This document shows positions 1-6,613 of a stretch of 12,713 bases of DNA, one piece after another (within the stretch, counting starts at the first letter, position 1; the number at the start of each line of letters is the position of its first letter). Position numbers and translations under genes: made by a program. The stretch comes from Candidatus Magasanikiibacteriota bacterium (GTDB taxonomy: Bacteria; Patescibacteriota; Patescibacteriia; Magasanikbacterales; UBA922). The stretch spans positions 1,378-14,090 of the forward strand of contig DOYU01000014.1 of assembly GCA_003518365.1 (NCBI GenBank). Direction: 5' to 3'. Under the pieces are notes generated by a model. It was not told the DNA's origin. It made no database searches and saw only the letters and a list, made by a program, of their open reading frames with translations.

Positions 1-1
1 A

Positions 2-946
2 GAACAAAAATCAATGCGTATTCTTGGACACGAATTTGTTGGCGAAGTCGTAGAAGCTGGATCCTTAGTATCAGCCATGTACGACATCCATGTGGGCAAT
101 CCTGTATCAGGAGATTCACATGTGACGTGTGGAAAGTGTTTTCAATGTCGTATGGGCGAACAGGAAGTGTGCCAAGATCAAAAAATTCTTGGGATTAGTA
201 CGGACGGTATTTTTGCCACGTATGTAAAAATTCCAGCAAAAAATTTGTGGGTAGTAGATTTCAATCGTGTCCGAAAAGAACTTTGTGCGCTGTATGATCC
301 CTTTGGCAATGCCGTACATTGTCTTACCAAAGTTGATGTGCGTGGTGCGCGCGTTGCTATTTTTGGTGCGGGACAAATTGGGATGTTTGCTATTCTCCTC
401 GCACGACAATTTGGTGCCGCAAAAGTAATTGCGATTGATGTAAATCCAGAACAACTTGCTATTGCAAAAAAACTCGGTGCGCATGAAACAATTCTCATCG
501 AGAAAACAGACAAAGTGAATGCCTACGATGCAGACAAACATGTCATTGATCGCATTATGGAACTGACGTACGGCAAGGGAGTGGATGTGAGTTTGGAAAT
601 GTCTGGATACAATTCTTCGGTAGTCAATTCTATTGAAGCCACACGTGCAGGAGGCGATGTCATTTGGTTTGGTATCAAAGATGGAGATATGACTATTCCA
701 CAATTTTCTCGTGTGATTGTGAAGGGACTTACAATTCACAATGTGATCGGCAGACAAATTTTTCAAACATGGCAAACTTCTCAGCGCGTGCTTTCTGATA
801 CCACAAATGGCATTCAAGAAAAGATGTGGAATATCATTATGAAAGAAGGGAATGGAACGGTTATAAAATTGTCTGAATATACACCGGAGATGTTTGAGGA
901 AAAGTTGAAACAACATCCAAAGTTGGTGTTTGATATGCAGAATTAA
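2..946 (+). CDS. tdh: L-threonine 3-dehydrogenase, 5' end outside window
   Basis: Zinc- and NAD-dependent medium-chain dehydrogenase that oxidises L-threonine to 2-amino-3-ketobutyrate in the cytoplasm. The frame is open to the left edge: codons before the first ATG (14) read EQKS, and the family's catalytic-Cys segment (ICGTDVH) should lie upstream, so the ATG at 14 is internal and the gene is cut by the window. Visible: GHEF (nt 26-37), supplying the catalytic-zinc His/Glu; four structural-zinc cysteines spaced CX2CX2CX7C (nt 128-172); the Rossmann motif GAGQIG (nt 365-382); and GRQIFQTW, matching the GREMFETW segment that separates threonine dehydrogenases from sorbitol dehydrogenases. The next gene is kbl, whose product uses the unstable ketoacid made here, which strongly supports the assignment. 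The stop is TAA at 944-946. Confidence 0.93.
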   Translation, partial: EQKSMRILGHEFVGEVVEAGSLVSAMYDIHVGNPVSGDSHVTCGKCFQCRMGEQEVCQDQKILGISTDGIFATYVKIPAKNLWVVDFNRVRKELCALYDPFGNAVHCLTKVDVRGARVAIFGAGQIGMFAILLARQFGAAKVIAIDVNPEQLAIAKKLGAHETILIEKTDKVNAYDADKHVIDRIMELTYGKGVDVSLEMSGYNSSVVNSIEATRAGGDVIWFGIKDGDMTIPQFSRVIVKGLTIHNVIGRQIFQTWQTSQRVLSDTTNGIQEKMWNIIMKEGNGTVIKLSEYTPEMFEEKLKQHPKLVFDMQN

Positions 947-964
947 TATTAAATATGAAGATAA

Positions 965-1002
965 AGAGTAAGATTGAGATCATATATTCTCAATCTTACT
1001 CT
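965..1002 (+). terminator. 15-bp perfect hairpin between tdh and kbl
   Basis: The arms 965-979 and 988-1002 are exact reverse complements (core GAGTAAGATTGAGA) around an 8-nt loop. The hairpin starts 19 nt after the tdh stop and ends 22 nt before the kbl ATG. The trailing sequence is only mildly T-rich, so it is a weak match to a classical intrinsic terminator. It could also act as an mRNA-stabilising or processing hairpin between two co-transcribed genes. Confidence 0.55.
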
Positions 1003-1023
1003 CATTCTTAATATTCCAATACT

Positions 1024-2208
1024 ATGAACAAAACACTCAACAATATCGCAGAAAACACTTTGAAAGAAATCAAGGGCGCCGGCCTGTACAAATCTCAGCG
1101 TGTGATTTCAACCAAGCAAGGAGTTACGATTACCGCCGATGGCAAGGAACTCCTCAATTTTTGTGCAAATAATTATCTGGGACTTTCTGGAAGAGAAGAT
1201 CTCGTTGATGCGGCAAAAAAAGCCCTCGATACGTACGGGTATGGGTTGTCATCCGTTCGATTTATTTGTGGCACACAAACAATTCATGAAGCACTTGAAA
1301 AACAAGTCGCCTCCTTCTTTCATAAAGAAGCATCCATATTATTTACCTCTTGCTGGGATGCCAATGAGGGAGTCTTTTCTGCATTGCTTACGGATCAAGA
1401 TGCGGTCATTTCCGACGCACTCAATCACGCAAGTCTTATTGATGGTATCAGGCTCTGCAAAGCAGAACGGCATGTGTTCAAACACATGGACATGATTGAT
1501 CTCGAAGAGCGACTCAAAGAGACACAAGAAAAACGCATGCGTTGTATTGTGACAGATGGTGTCTTTAGCATGGATGGAGACATCGCACCACTCAAAGAAA
1601 TTTGTGATCTTGCAGACAAATACGATGCCTTTGTGGTCGTAGATGATGCACATGCAAGTGGATTTCTTGGTGAGACAGGACGTGGTGCTGCCGAAGCTGC
1701 CGGTGTGTTAGATAGAGTAGATGTCATTACTACGACATTTGGAAAAGCACTTGGTGGTGCAACAGGCGGTGCCGTTGTTGCTTCAAAAGAAGTTGTCGCA
1801 TTACTTCACCAGCGAGCACGCACTACTCTCTTCACCAATTCACTTCCTCCTGTCATCTGCGGAGTGACGAGCTACGTGTTAGCGTATGTTGACCAGCATC
1901 CAGAACTGAGAAAAACACTGTGGGACAATACACGATATTTTCGAGAAAAAATGGCAACAGCAGGATTTACTCTTCCAAAATCCGTTCATCCCATTGTCCC
2001 TGTGATCATTGGAGAAGCAGAATCTGCGATGAAAATGGCAGAAGATATGCTCGCAGAAGGCATTTACGTGATTGCATTCAGCTATCCTGTGGTCCCTATG
2101 GGGACAGCACGCATTCGCGTGCAAATTTCAGCAAGCCATACAAAGGAACAGATTAATCAACTCGTCGTGGCTTTCGAAAAATTGGGAAAGAAATATGGCA
2201 TTTTGTGA
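1024..2208 (+). CDS. kbl: 2-amino-3-ketobutyrate CoA ligase (glycine C-acetyltransferase)
   Basis: PLP-dependent enzyme of the alpha-oxoamine synthase family. It cleaves 2-amino-3-ketobutyrate with CoA to glycine and acetyl-CoA, completing threonine breakdown begun by the upstream Tdh. The 394-residue length is close to the 398 of E. coli Kbl. Visible: NFCANNYLGLSG (46-57), a family N-terminal signature; the cofactor-stacking His in DALNHAS (131-137); DDAHASGFLG (207-216), with the PLP-pyridine Asp and His; and the Schiff-base lysine K241 in TTFGKALGGATGG. The C-terminal RIRVQISASHT is also typical. The start at 1024 gives MNKTLNNIAEN, a normal family N-terminus, but no Shine-Dalgarno is visible. 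It ends with TGA, so TGA is a stop here. The related enzymes KAS/BioF and ALAS are less likely because of the tdh pairing. Confidence 0.94.
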   Translation: MNKTLNNIAENTLKEIKGAGLYKSQRVISTKQGVTITADGKELLNFCANNYLGLSGREDLVDAAKKALDTYGYGLSSVRFICGTQTIHEALEKQVASFFHKEASILFTSCWDANEGVFSALLTDQDAVISDALNHASLIDGIRLCKAERHVFKHMDMIDLEERLKETQEKRMRCIVTDGVFSMDGDIAPLKEICDLADKYDAFVVVDDAHASGFLGETGRGAAEAAGVLDRVDVITTTFGKALGGATGGAVVASKEVVALLHQRARTTLFTNSLPPVICGVTSYVLAYVDQHPELRKTLWDNTRYFREKMATAGFTLPKSVHPIVPVIIGEAESAMKMAEDMLAEGIYVIAFSYPVVPMGTARIRVQISASHTKEQINQLVVAFEKLGKKYGIL

Positions 2209-2260
2209 ATGGAGAATGTTGAATATAGAAAATAGAATATACCTTGTTATTTGCAAAAAC

Positions 2261-2310
2261 ATTGGTTTGTAGAGTATCGATACTATATACGTACTAATAA
2301 ACCAATTTTC
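2261..2310 (+). terminator. Hairpin-like inverted repeat upstream of glmS
   Basis: ATTGGTTT (2261-2268) pairs with AAACCAAT (2299-2306), followed by TTTTC. The loop contains a perfect 12-nt palindrome, AGTATCGATACT (2273-2284). This may terminate kbl transcription, or the palindrome may bind a regulator of glmS. The rest of the 124-nt kbl-glmS spacer is AT-rich, and I see no glmS ribozyme core or clear -35/-10 pair in it. Confidence 0.4.
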
Positions 2311-2332
2311 TAATTATCTAATCATCAAAACT

Positions 2333-4159
2333 ATGTGTGGCATCATTGGATACATAGGAGAAAAAGAAGCTTTGCCGGTTCTTCTCAAAGGACTTCGTCG
2401 TTTGGAATATCGTGGATATGATTCTGCTGGTGTTGCTGTTCTTAATGAAACAACACATACGATTGGTCGAGTGCGTGCTGTGGGCAAAGTAGATATTCTT
2501 GCTGACAAGGTAAAGGACATGTCTATTGTTGGACATGTCGGGATTGCTCATACTCGCTGGGCAACGCATGGAGGTGTGACAGAAGAAAATGCACATCCGC
2601 ATACCGCTATGAATGGAAAGTTGGTATTGGTGCACAATGGCATCATTGAAAATTATCGAGAATTAAAAGAAAAATTGGGGGATATTATACTTGAATCCCA
2701 AACAGATTCAGAAATTTTTGCGAACCTTATCGGATTGAAGTACGACGGTAATTTAAAAAAAGCGGTCGTCGATGCACTGAAGCATGTGCGAGGAACATAC
2801 GGTATTGTTGTCATGCATGCCGATCATCCAGATGAAATAGTTGCCGCACGACTAGGAAGTCCTATTGTGATTGGTGTGGGTGACGGAGAACACTATATTG
2901 CAAGCGATGCCACTCCTATTTTGCCATACACCAAAAAAGTTATTTTTCTTGAAGATGGAGAAGTCGCTGTTATTAAAAAAGAGAGCATAGAAACAACGGA
3001 TGTATTTGATCAGCTTGTGACAAAACATGTTGAAGAAATTGAGTGGAATGATGAACAAGCGGAGAAGCAAGGGTTTGATCATTTTATGCTCAAAGAAATA
3101 TTTGATCAGCCACAAGTTTTTCAAGATGCTATTCGTGGTCGCTACAATCTTGCTGAAGGTACTGCCTATCTTGGTGGGCTCAATATGACGATTGATGAAA
3201 TGCGTAGCGTGAATAGGATTATCCTTATTGCGTGTGGTACGGCGAGTTATGCGGCCATGGCAGGAAAATATGCTATCGAACGACTCGCTGGCATTCCCGT
3301 TGATGTTGATGTAGCAAGTGAATTTCGATATAGAGATCCTATTATCGATGAACATACACTTGTCTTTGCCATTTCTCAATCAGGAGAAACTGCAGATACG
3401 CTTGCTGCGGTTCGTGAAGCAAAACGAAAAGGTGCATTTGTTCGCGGGATTGTAAATGTCGTTGGTTCTACTATTGCGAGAGAAACCGATGGAGGAAGTT
3501 ATATTCATGCTGGTGCAGAATTGTCCGTCGCGTCGACAAAAGCATATACCAACATGGTGGCTATTTTACTTCTCTATGCACTTGAATTTGGACGTCTCAA
3601 ACGAGTGACCCCTGCAACGGGACAGCGGATGCTTCATGCGTTGAGAGAAATTCCTACAAAGATGCAAATGATTTTTGATCAAAAAGATGAGATTAAGAGA
3701 ATTGCCAACAAATATGCGCAGTCAAAAAATTTCTTTTTCATCGGACGCGGGGCAAATTATCCTGTTGCTCTTGAAGGGTCTATAAAATTGAAGGAAATTA
3801 CGTATATACATAGTGAAGCCTATCCTGGTGGTGAATTGAAACATGGTCCATTGGCACTTCTTTCATCTGAATTCCCTGTCATGGCAATCATGACGAAGGA
3901 TCAGCTCTACGATAAAATGCGGAGCAATATAGAAGAAATACGGGCACGAAAATCACCTGTTATTCTCATTGCAACACAAGGAGACGAACACGCAAAAGAA
4001 CTTGCAGAAGATATTATCTATGTCCCTGATACGATGGAGCTTCTCCAGCCACTCTTGAATACGATTCCATTACAATTGTTTGCATATTATACTGCCGTTG
4101 CGTTGGGTAGAGATGTTGATCGACCAAGGAATCTTGCAAAGAGTGTTACCGTCGAATAA
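2333..4159 (+). CDS. glmS: Glutamine--fructose-6-phosphate aminotransferase (isomerizing)
   Basis: Makes glucosamine-6-phosphate from fructose-6-phosphate and glutamine, the committed step to UDP-GlcNAc and peptidoglycan. At 608 residues it is full length (E. coli 609). The N-terminal class-II glutaminase domain begins with Met then the nucleophile Cys (MCGIIGYIGE). HTRWATHG (73-80), NGIIEN (102-107) and TDSE (124-127) form the glutamine site. Two SIS sugar-isomerase domains follow: CGTASYAA (301-308), SQSGETADT (348-356) and SVASTKAYT (398-406) in the first, GRGANYPVALEG (471-482) and ELKHGP (501-506) in the second. The tail ends LAKSVTVE, as in characterised enzymes. The start is fixed by the nucleophile Cys at position 2. 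No Shine-Dalgarno is seen. The stop lies 5 nt before the left repeat arm of the GxxExxY cassette. Confidence 0.97.
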   Translation: MCGIIGYIGEKEALPVLLKGLRRLEYRGYDSAGVAVLNETTHTIGRVRAVGKVDILADKVKDMSIVGHVGIAHTRWATHGGVTEENAHPHTAMNGKLVLVHNGIIENYRELKEKLGDIILESQTDSEIFANLIGLKYDGNLKKAVVDALKHVRGTYGIVVMHADHPDEIVAARLGSPIVIGVGDGEHYIASDATPILPYTKKVIFLEDGEVAVIKKESIETTDVFDQLVTKHVEEIEWNDEQAEKQGFDHFMLKEIFDQPQVFQDAIRGRYNLAEGTAYLGGLNMTIDEMRSVNRIILIACGTASYAAMAGKYAIERLAGIPVDVDVASEFRYRDPIIDEHTLVFAISQSGETADTLAAVREAKRKGAFVRGIVNVVGSTIARETDGGSYIHAGAELSVASTKAYTNMVAILLLYALEFGRLKRVTPATGQRMLHALREIPTKMQMIFDQKDEIKRIANKYAQSKNFFFIGRGANYPVALEGSIKLKEITYIHSEAYPGGELKHGPLALLSSEFPVMAIMTKDQLYDKMRSNIEEIRARKSPVILIATQGDEHAKELAEDIIYVPDTMELLQPLLNTIPLQLFAYYTAVALGRDVDRPRNLAKSVTVE

Positions 4160-4164
4160 AGCAT

Positions 4165-4199
4165 TGATGCATACTGATGATGTATAGATGAAAACTGAT
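4165..4199 (+). repeat. Left inverted-repeat arm of cassette 1
   Basis: 35-nt arm that pairs with 4589-4623. GAT triplets begin at 4166, 4176, 4187 and 4197, spaced 10, 11 and 10 nt, near one DNA helical turn. Its inner end, GATGAAAACTGAT, nearly equals the inner end of the left arm of cassette 2 (GATGAAAACAGATT), and in both cases the GxxExxY start codon follows immediately. Confidence 0.8.
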
Positions 4200-4586
4200 A
4201 TGTATAAACATAGTGAATTGACACATAAGATAATTGGAGTGGCTATGCAGGTACATAATCAGATTGGGCCTGGTTTTCAAGAAAAGATTTATCACAGAGC
4301 AATGGAAATAGCTCTGCCAGAAGATGGATTGCAAATAGAAAGTGAAAAAGAATTTCGTGTAAGATTCAATAATTCGTGGGTCGGTACATTTCGTGTAGAC
4401 ATCCTGGTGAATGATCTTATCATTGTTGAATTGAAAGCTGTATGCGGAGATATGCCACCACTTTTTCAGACACAAACAATTTCTTACCTCAAAGCAAGTG
4501 GTAAGGAAATAGGATTGCTTATCAATTTTGGTAATAAACAGTTAGAAGTAAAAAGACTTGCTAGGTATTCAAATTATGAAAGGTAA
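4200..4586 (+). CDS. GxxExxY protein, PD-(D/E)XK nuclease-like (copy 1)
   Basis: A 128-residue member of the GxxExxY family (PDDEXK_3-type nuclease-like fold; biological role not established). The name motif is G25-F-Q-E28-K-I-Y31, preceded by IIGVAMQVHNQIG. The candidate metal site is D67 (VDILV) and E77-L-K79 (IIVELKAV), followed by Q90/Q92 and Y96-L97. The GLLINFG segment (105-111) closes the conserved core. I chose ATG 4200 over in-frame ATG 4188 because 4188 lies in the left repeat arm and copy 2 also starts right after its arm. No Shine-Dalgarno is seen. It shares the family motifs with copy 2 at 11501 but is clearly diverged. The stop overlaps the start of the HAD gene by 11 nt. Confidence 0.85.
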   Translation: MYKHSELTHKIIGVAMQVHNQIGPGFQEKIYHRAMEIALPEDGLQIESEKEFRVRFNNSWVGTFRVDILVNDLIIVELKAVCGDMPPLFQTQTISYLKASGKEIGLLINFGNKQLEVKRLARYSNYER

Positions 4587-5277
4587 TAATCAGTTTTCAT
4601 CAATAAAAAATCAGTTTGCATCACATGCTATTATCTTCGACATGGATGGCGTTCTCATTGATAGTGAACCAATTTGGAAAGATGCGGGAATTGAATTATT
4701 CACTCGTCTTGGTGTCCCAATGACACGAGAGCGGATGGCAGAGACCATGGGCATGCGTTGTGACGAAGTGGTGGCGCTTCGCTATGCCTCAGAGCCGTGG
4801 AATAGCATGACAGTGGATGAAGCCACGGATGAATTGATTCGTCTCGTGGTAGAAAAAACCAAAGCAACAGGCCAAGCGTTGCCAGGTGCACTTTCTGCTA
4901 TTCGTGTAGCCCAAGAGATGGGTGTGAAAACAGCAATCGCATCATCGTCGCCCATGGTATTGATTGAAGCCGTGATCGATCATTTACAGTTGGGCGATTT
5001 TGATGCGCTTCACTCTGCATTTTCTGAAAAGCGTGGAAAGCCGGCACCGGATGTCTACTTGGCAGCAGCAAAAGCCTTGGACATTTTGCCAGAACACTGT
5101 ATTGTAATAGAAGACTCGCTCAACGGCATGAAAGCCGCCAAAGCTGCTGGAATGACGTGCATTGCGATTCCCGATGCTCGGTATTTTACACATGCCGACA
5201 TTGCAGACTACGCGGATCATATTTTTGATAGTCTGGAATATTGTACCCGCGAGCAATTTGAATTATTTTTTGCCTAG
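4576..5277 (+). CDS. HAD-superfamily phosphatase, hexitol phosphatase/YniC-like
   Basis: Haloacid-dehalogenase phosphatase of the beta-phosphoglucomutase/hexitol phosphatase group, about 233 residues and probably cytosolic. Motif I is FDMDGVLIDSEPIW (21-34; nucleophile D22, acid/base D24). The cap segment RYASEPWNS resembles the WYARQPWNG stretch of E. coli HxpB (YniC), a hexitol- and 2-deoxyglucose-6-phosphate phosphatase. IASSSP is motif II, the GKPAPDVY lysine is motif III, and IEDSLNGMKAAKAAGM is motif IV. The exact substrate cannot be read from sequence. The likely start is ATG 4576; the same frame extends upstream to a TTG at 4558. From 4576 the first ~17 residues come from the end of the GxxExxY gene and its right repeat arm, so the native N-terminus may have been replaced by the cassette insertion. 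The stop TAG is one base before the next ATG. Confidence 0.85.
   Translation: MKGNNQFSSIKNQFASHAIIFDMDGVLIDSEPIWKDAGIELFTRLGVPMTRERMAETMGMRCDEVVALRYASEPWNSMTVDEATDELIRLVVEKTKATGQALPGALSAIRVAQEMGVKTAIASSSPMVLIEAVIDHLQLGDFDALHSAFSEKRGKPAPDVYLAAAKALDILPEHCIVIEDSLNGMKAAKAAGMTCIAIPDARYFTHADIADYADHIFDSLEYCTREQFELFFA
4589..4623 (+). repeat. Right inverted-repeat arm of cassette 1
   Basis: 35-nt arm complementary to 4165-4199 (30 of 35 positions). ATC triplets begin at 4589, 4599, 4610 and 4620, with spacings 10, 11, 10 that mirror the GAT spacing in the left arm. The whole arm is translated as residues 5-16 of the downstream HAD protein, where its internal periodicity appears as NQFSSIK-NQFAS. Confidence 0.8.
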
Positions 5278-5278
5278 T

Positions 5279-6220
5279 ATGAAAAAAAACATTGTTGCAA
5301 TAGGTGGAGGAAATGGGACGGCTGTCTCTGTCCAGGCATGTAAAACATTTTTAGATCAGATCAATCTATCGGCGGTCGTGTCTATGTCTGATAGCGGGGG
5401 AGCAAATGGGAAGCTTCGTGAAGAAACAGGATTTCTTCCTGCGAGTGATCTCATGCGCACGACGCTTGCTTTTTCTCATCAAGATCCGTGGATCCTCAAA
5501 CAAATTTTTTATAAAAATAGAATTGCTGGTATTGCACCAGAAGTCGATGGATATTATATCGGTATTTTGTGGTACACACTCTTGCAACAAAAAGGATTGA
5601 GTTTTATGCAAGCGCAAGAATCTATTGAACAAATCGTTGGTGCTGTAGGACATGTATATCCTGCTACACTCGACATGGCAGATTTTTGTGTGCGTTTGGA
5701 GAATGGGCAAACGCAGAAAACAGAAGGTGTCATTGATAGACCCACGGATAGAAGTAGCCGTATTACAAAAGCATGGCTTGAGCCACAGGCAACTCTTTTT
5801 GACGGCGCAAAAAAGGCGATCGAAGACGCTGATGTTATCCTGTTTGGACCTGGAAGTTTATATTGTTCAATTGTTGCCGCACTTCTCGCCGATGGCACCC
5901 AGGATGCGATTGCGAAATCAAACGCAACACTTATCTACGTCGTCGGGAATGCGTATGAAATTGTTGGTGAGGCAGGTCCTGAAAAACTGTCTGAATTCAT
6001 TACCGAGCTCGAACAGTATCTGCCACGACCACTAGATATGATTGTCTATAACAATCACGAGTTGACGGACAAAACAAAAAAAAGATATGAGGAAAAAGAA
6101 TGGTCATTGATAGAGAATGATACCACTTATGCACGAGTAACTATAGGTGACTACGAACGAGCTGGCGGGGGGCTTGACCCAGAAAAATTAGGCGCACTTT
6201 TGAAAGACATAATACTGTAA
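5279..6220 (+). CDS. YvcK/CofD-family protein (gluconeogenesis-factor-like)
   Basis: A 313-residue protein of the CofD/YvcK family. YvcK proteins bind UDP-sugars and influence central carbon use, cell-wall precursor supply and shape in several bacteria. CofD proteins transfer 2-phospholactate in F420 synthesis. Visible: the N-terminal nucleotide-binding loop VAIGGGNGT (6-14), SMSDSGGANGKLRE (35-48), the position usually reading DDGGSSGRLR, and the family motif GPGSLYCSI in the second half. The usual GD(I/M)R is replaced by ASDLMR. Without other F420 genes in view, a YvcK-like role fits better, and the nearby glmS (UDP-GlcNAc pathway) is suggestive. The start at 5279 is one base after the HAD stop. 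A longer reading from 5162 would overlap the HAD gene and is unlikely. Confidence 0.78.
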   Translation: MKKNIVAIGGGNGTAVSVQACKTFLDQINLSAVVSMSDSGGANGKLREETGFLPASDLMRTTLAFSHQDPWILKQIFYKNRIAGIAPEVDGYYIGILWYTLLQQKGLSFMQAQESIEQIVGAVGHVYPATLDMADFCVRLENGQTQKTEGVIDRPTDRSSRITKAWLEPQATLFDGAKKAIEDADVILFGPGSLYCSIVAALLADGTQDAIAKSNATLIYVVGNAYEIVGEAGPEKLSEFITELEQYLPRPLDMIVYNNHELTDKTKKRYEEKEWSLIENDTTYARVTIGDYERAGGGLDPEKLGALLKDIIL

Positions 6221-6223
6221 TGT

Positions 6224-6559
6224 ATGAATATTCAATCACAAGAAATACAATCCAAAGCAATTAAATATACGATAGAAGAGGAAGGTAACATCGTTGGACG
6301 CATATCACTTTTTTTTATTGTAAATGATCTTCACGATGAACCCTACGGTCTTATTGAAGATGTATTTGTTGATGATACTCAACGCGGGAAAGGTATTGGG
6401 ACAAAGCTTATTCAACATGTCATAGATGAAGCAAAAAAGCATGGGTGTCGAAAGTTGATTGCTCAGAGTAGATATGGAAAAAATGGTATACATTTATTGT
6501 ACGAACGCCTTGGTTTTACTGATCATGGAAAAAATTTCAGAATGGACTTCTTACAATAA
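6224..6559 (+). CDS. GNAT-family N-acetyltransferase
   Basis: A 111-residue GCN5-related acetyltransferase. The acetyl-CoA pyrophosphate loop is DTQRGKGIGTKL (51-62), after the beta-strand IEDVFVDD, and the C-terminal signature is LYERLGF (92-98). One full GNAT domain fills the protein, which is short but within family range. The acceptor, whether a small molecule or a protein N-terminus/lysine, cannot be told from sequence. It starts 3 nt after the YvcK-like stop, so the two are probably co-transcribed. A 19-bp hairpin overlaps its last codons and stop. Confidence 0.85.
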   Translation: MNIQSQEIQSKAIKYTIEEEGNIVGRISLFFIVNDLHDEPYGLIEDVFVDDTQRGKGIGTKLIQHVIDEAKKHGCRKLIAQSRYGKNGIHLLYERLGFTDHGKNFRMDFLQ

Positions 6560-6596
6560 GCAATAAACAAAGAACAATTTGTTTATTGCTTATTGT
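6553..6596 (+). terminator. 19-bp perfect hairpin overlapping the GNAT stop codon
   Basis: The arms 6553-6571 and 6578-6596 are exactly complementary (inner part AGCAATAAACAAA / TTTGTTTATTGCT) around a 6-nt loop. The left arm includes the TAA stop at 6557-6559. What follows is T-rich but not a clean T-run. It probably ends the HAD-YvcK-GNAT transcript before the citrate-lyase genes. The symmetry means it could serve both strands. Confidence 0.6.
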
Positions 6597-6613
6597 TATA
6601 TGCTTATTAATGT

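Larger units (their letters stand above)
4165..4623 (+). mobile_element. GxxExxY nuclease-like cassette 1 bounded by inverted repeats
   Basis: A 459-bp unit: left arm 4165-4199, GxxExxY gene 4200-4586, right arm 4589-4623. Aligned without gaps, the arms are complementary at 30 of 35 positions, including 13 consecutive terminal bases (GATGAAAACTGAT / ATCAGTTTTCATC). Complementarity resumes outside with AGCAT (4160-4164) and ATGCT (4625-4629), with one unpaired base. The gene fills the space between the arms exactly: ATG follows the left arm directly and the stop is 2 nt before the right arm. The unit sits between the glmS stop and the HAD gene. No direct target duplication is evident. That it is mobile is inferred from this architecture and from a second, similarly built copy at 11463-11973. 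Confidence 0.6.

Noticed and set aside
116..916. Long antisense reading frame opposite tdh, and similar antisense frames opposite glmS (2852-3379), the alpha-like subunit (7674-8186) and the permease (10898-11349)
   Set aside because: They lie fully within well-supported + strand genes, show no recognisable domains, and their compositions look like complements of conserved coding sequence.
14..946. Tdh as a complete gene starting at ATG 14, or as sorbitol dehydrogenase
   Set aside because: The frame is open to the left edge, the catalytic-Cys region is missing from the visible part, and GRQIFQTW plus the adjacent kbl point to threonine dehydrogenase.
2206..2208. TGA recoding (as in Gracilibacteria or Absconditabacteria)
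   Set aside because: kbl ends at TGA at the normal family length, and reading through would add only a few residues before TAG.
2209..2332. glmS ribozyme/riboswitch upstream of glmS
   Set aside because: The 124-nt spacer is AT-rich and I find neither the conserved GC-rich ribozyme core nor its pseudoknot elements.
4188..4199. Earlier ATG (4188) as the start of GxxExxY copy 1
   Set aside because: It lies inside the left repeat arm; the corresponding ATG in the arm of copy 2 (11488) leads to a stop, and both proteins align from the ATG immediately after the arm.
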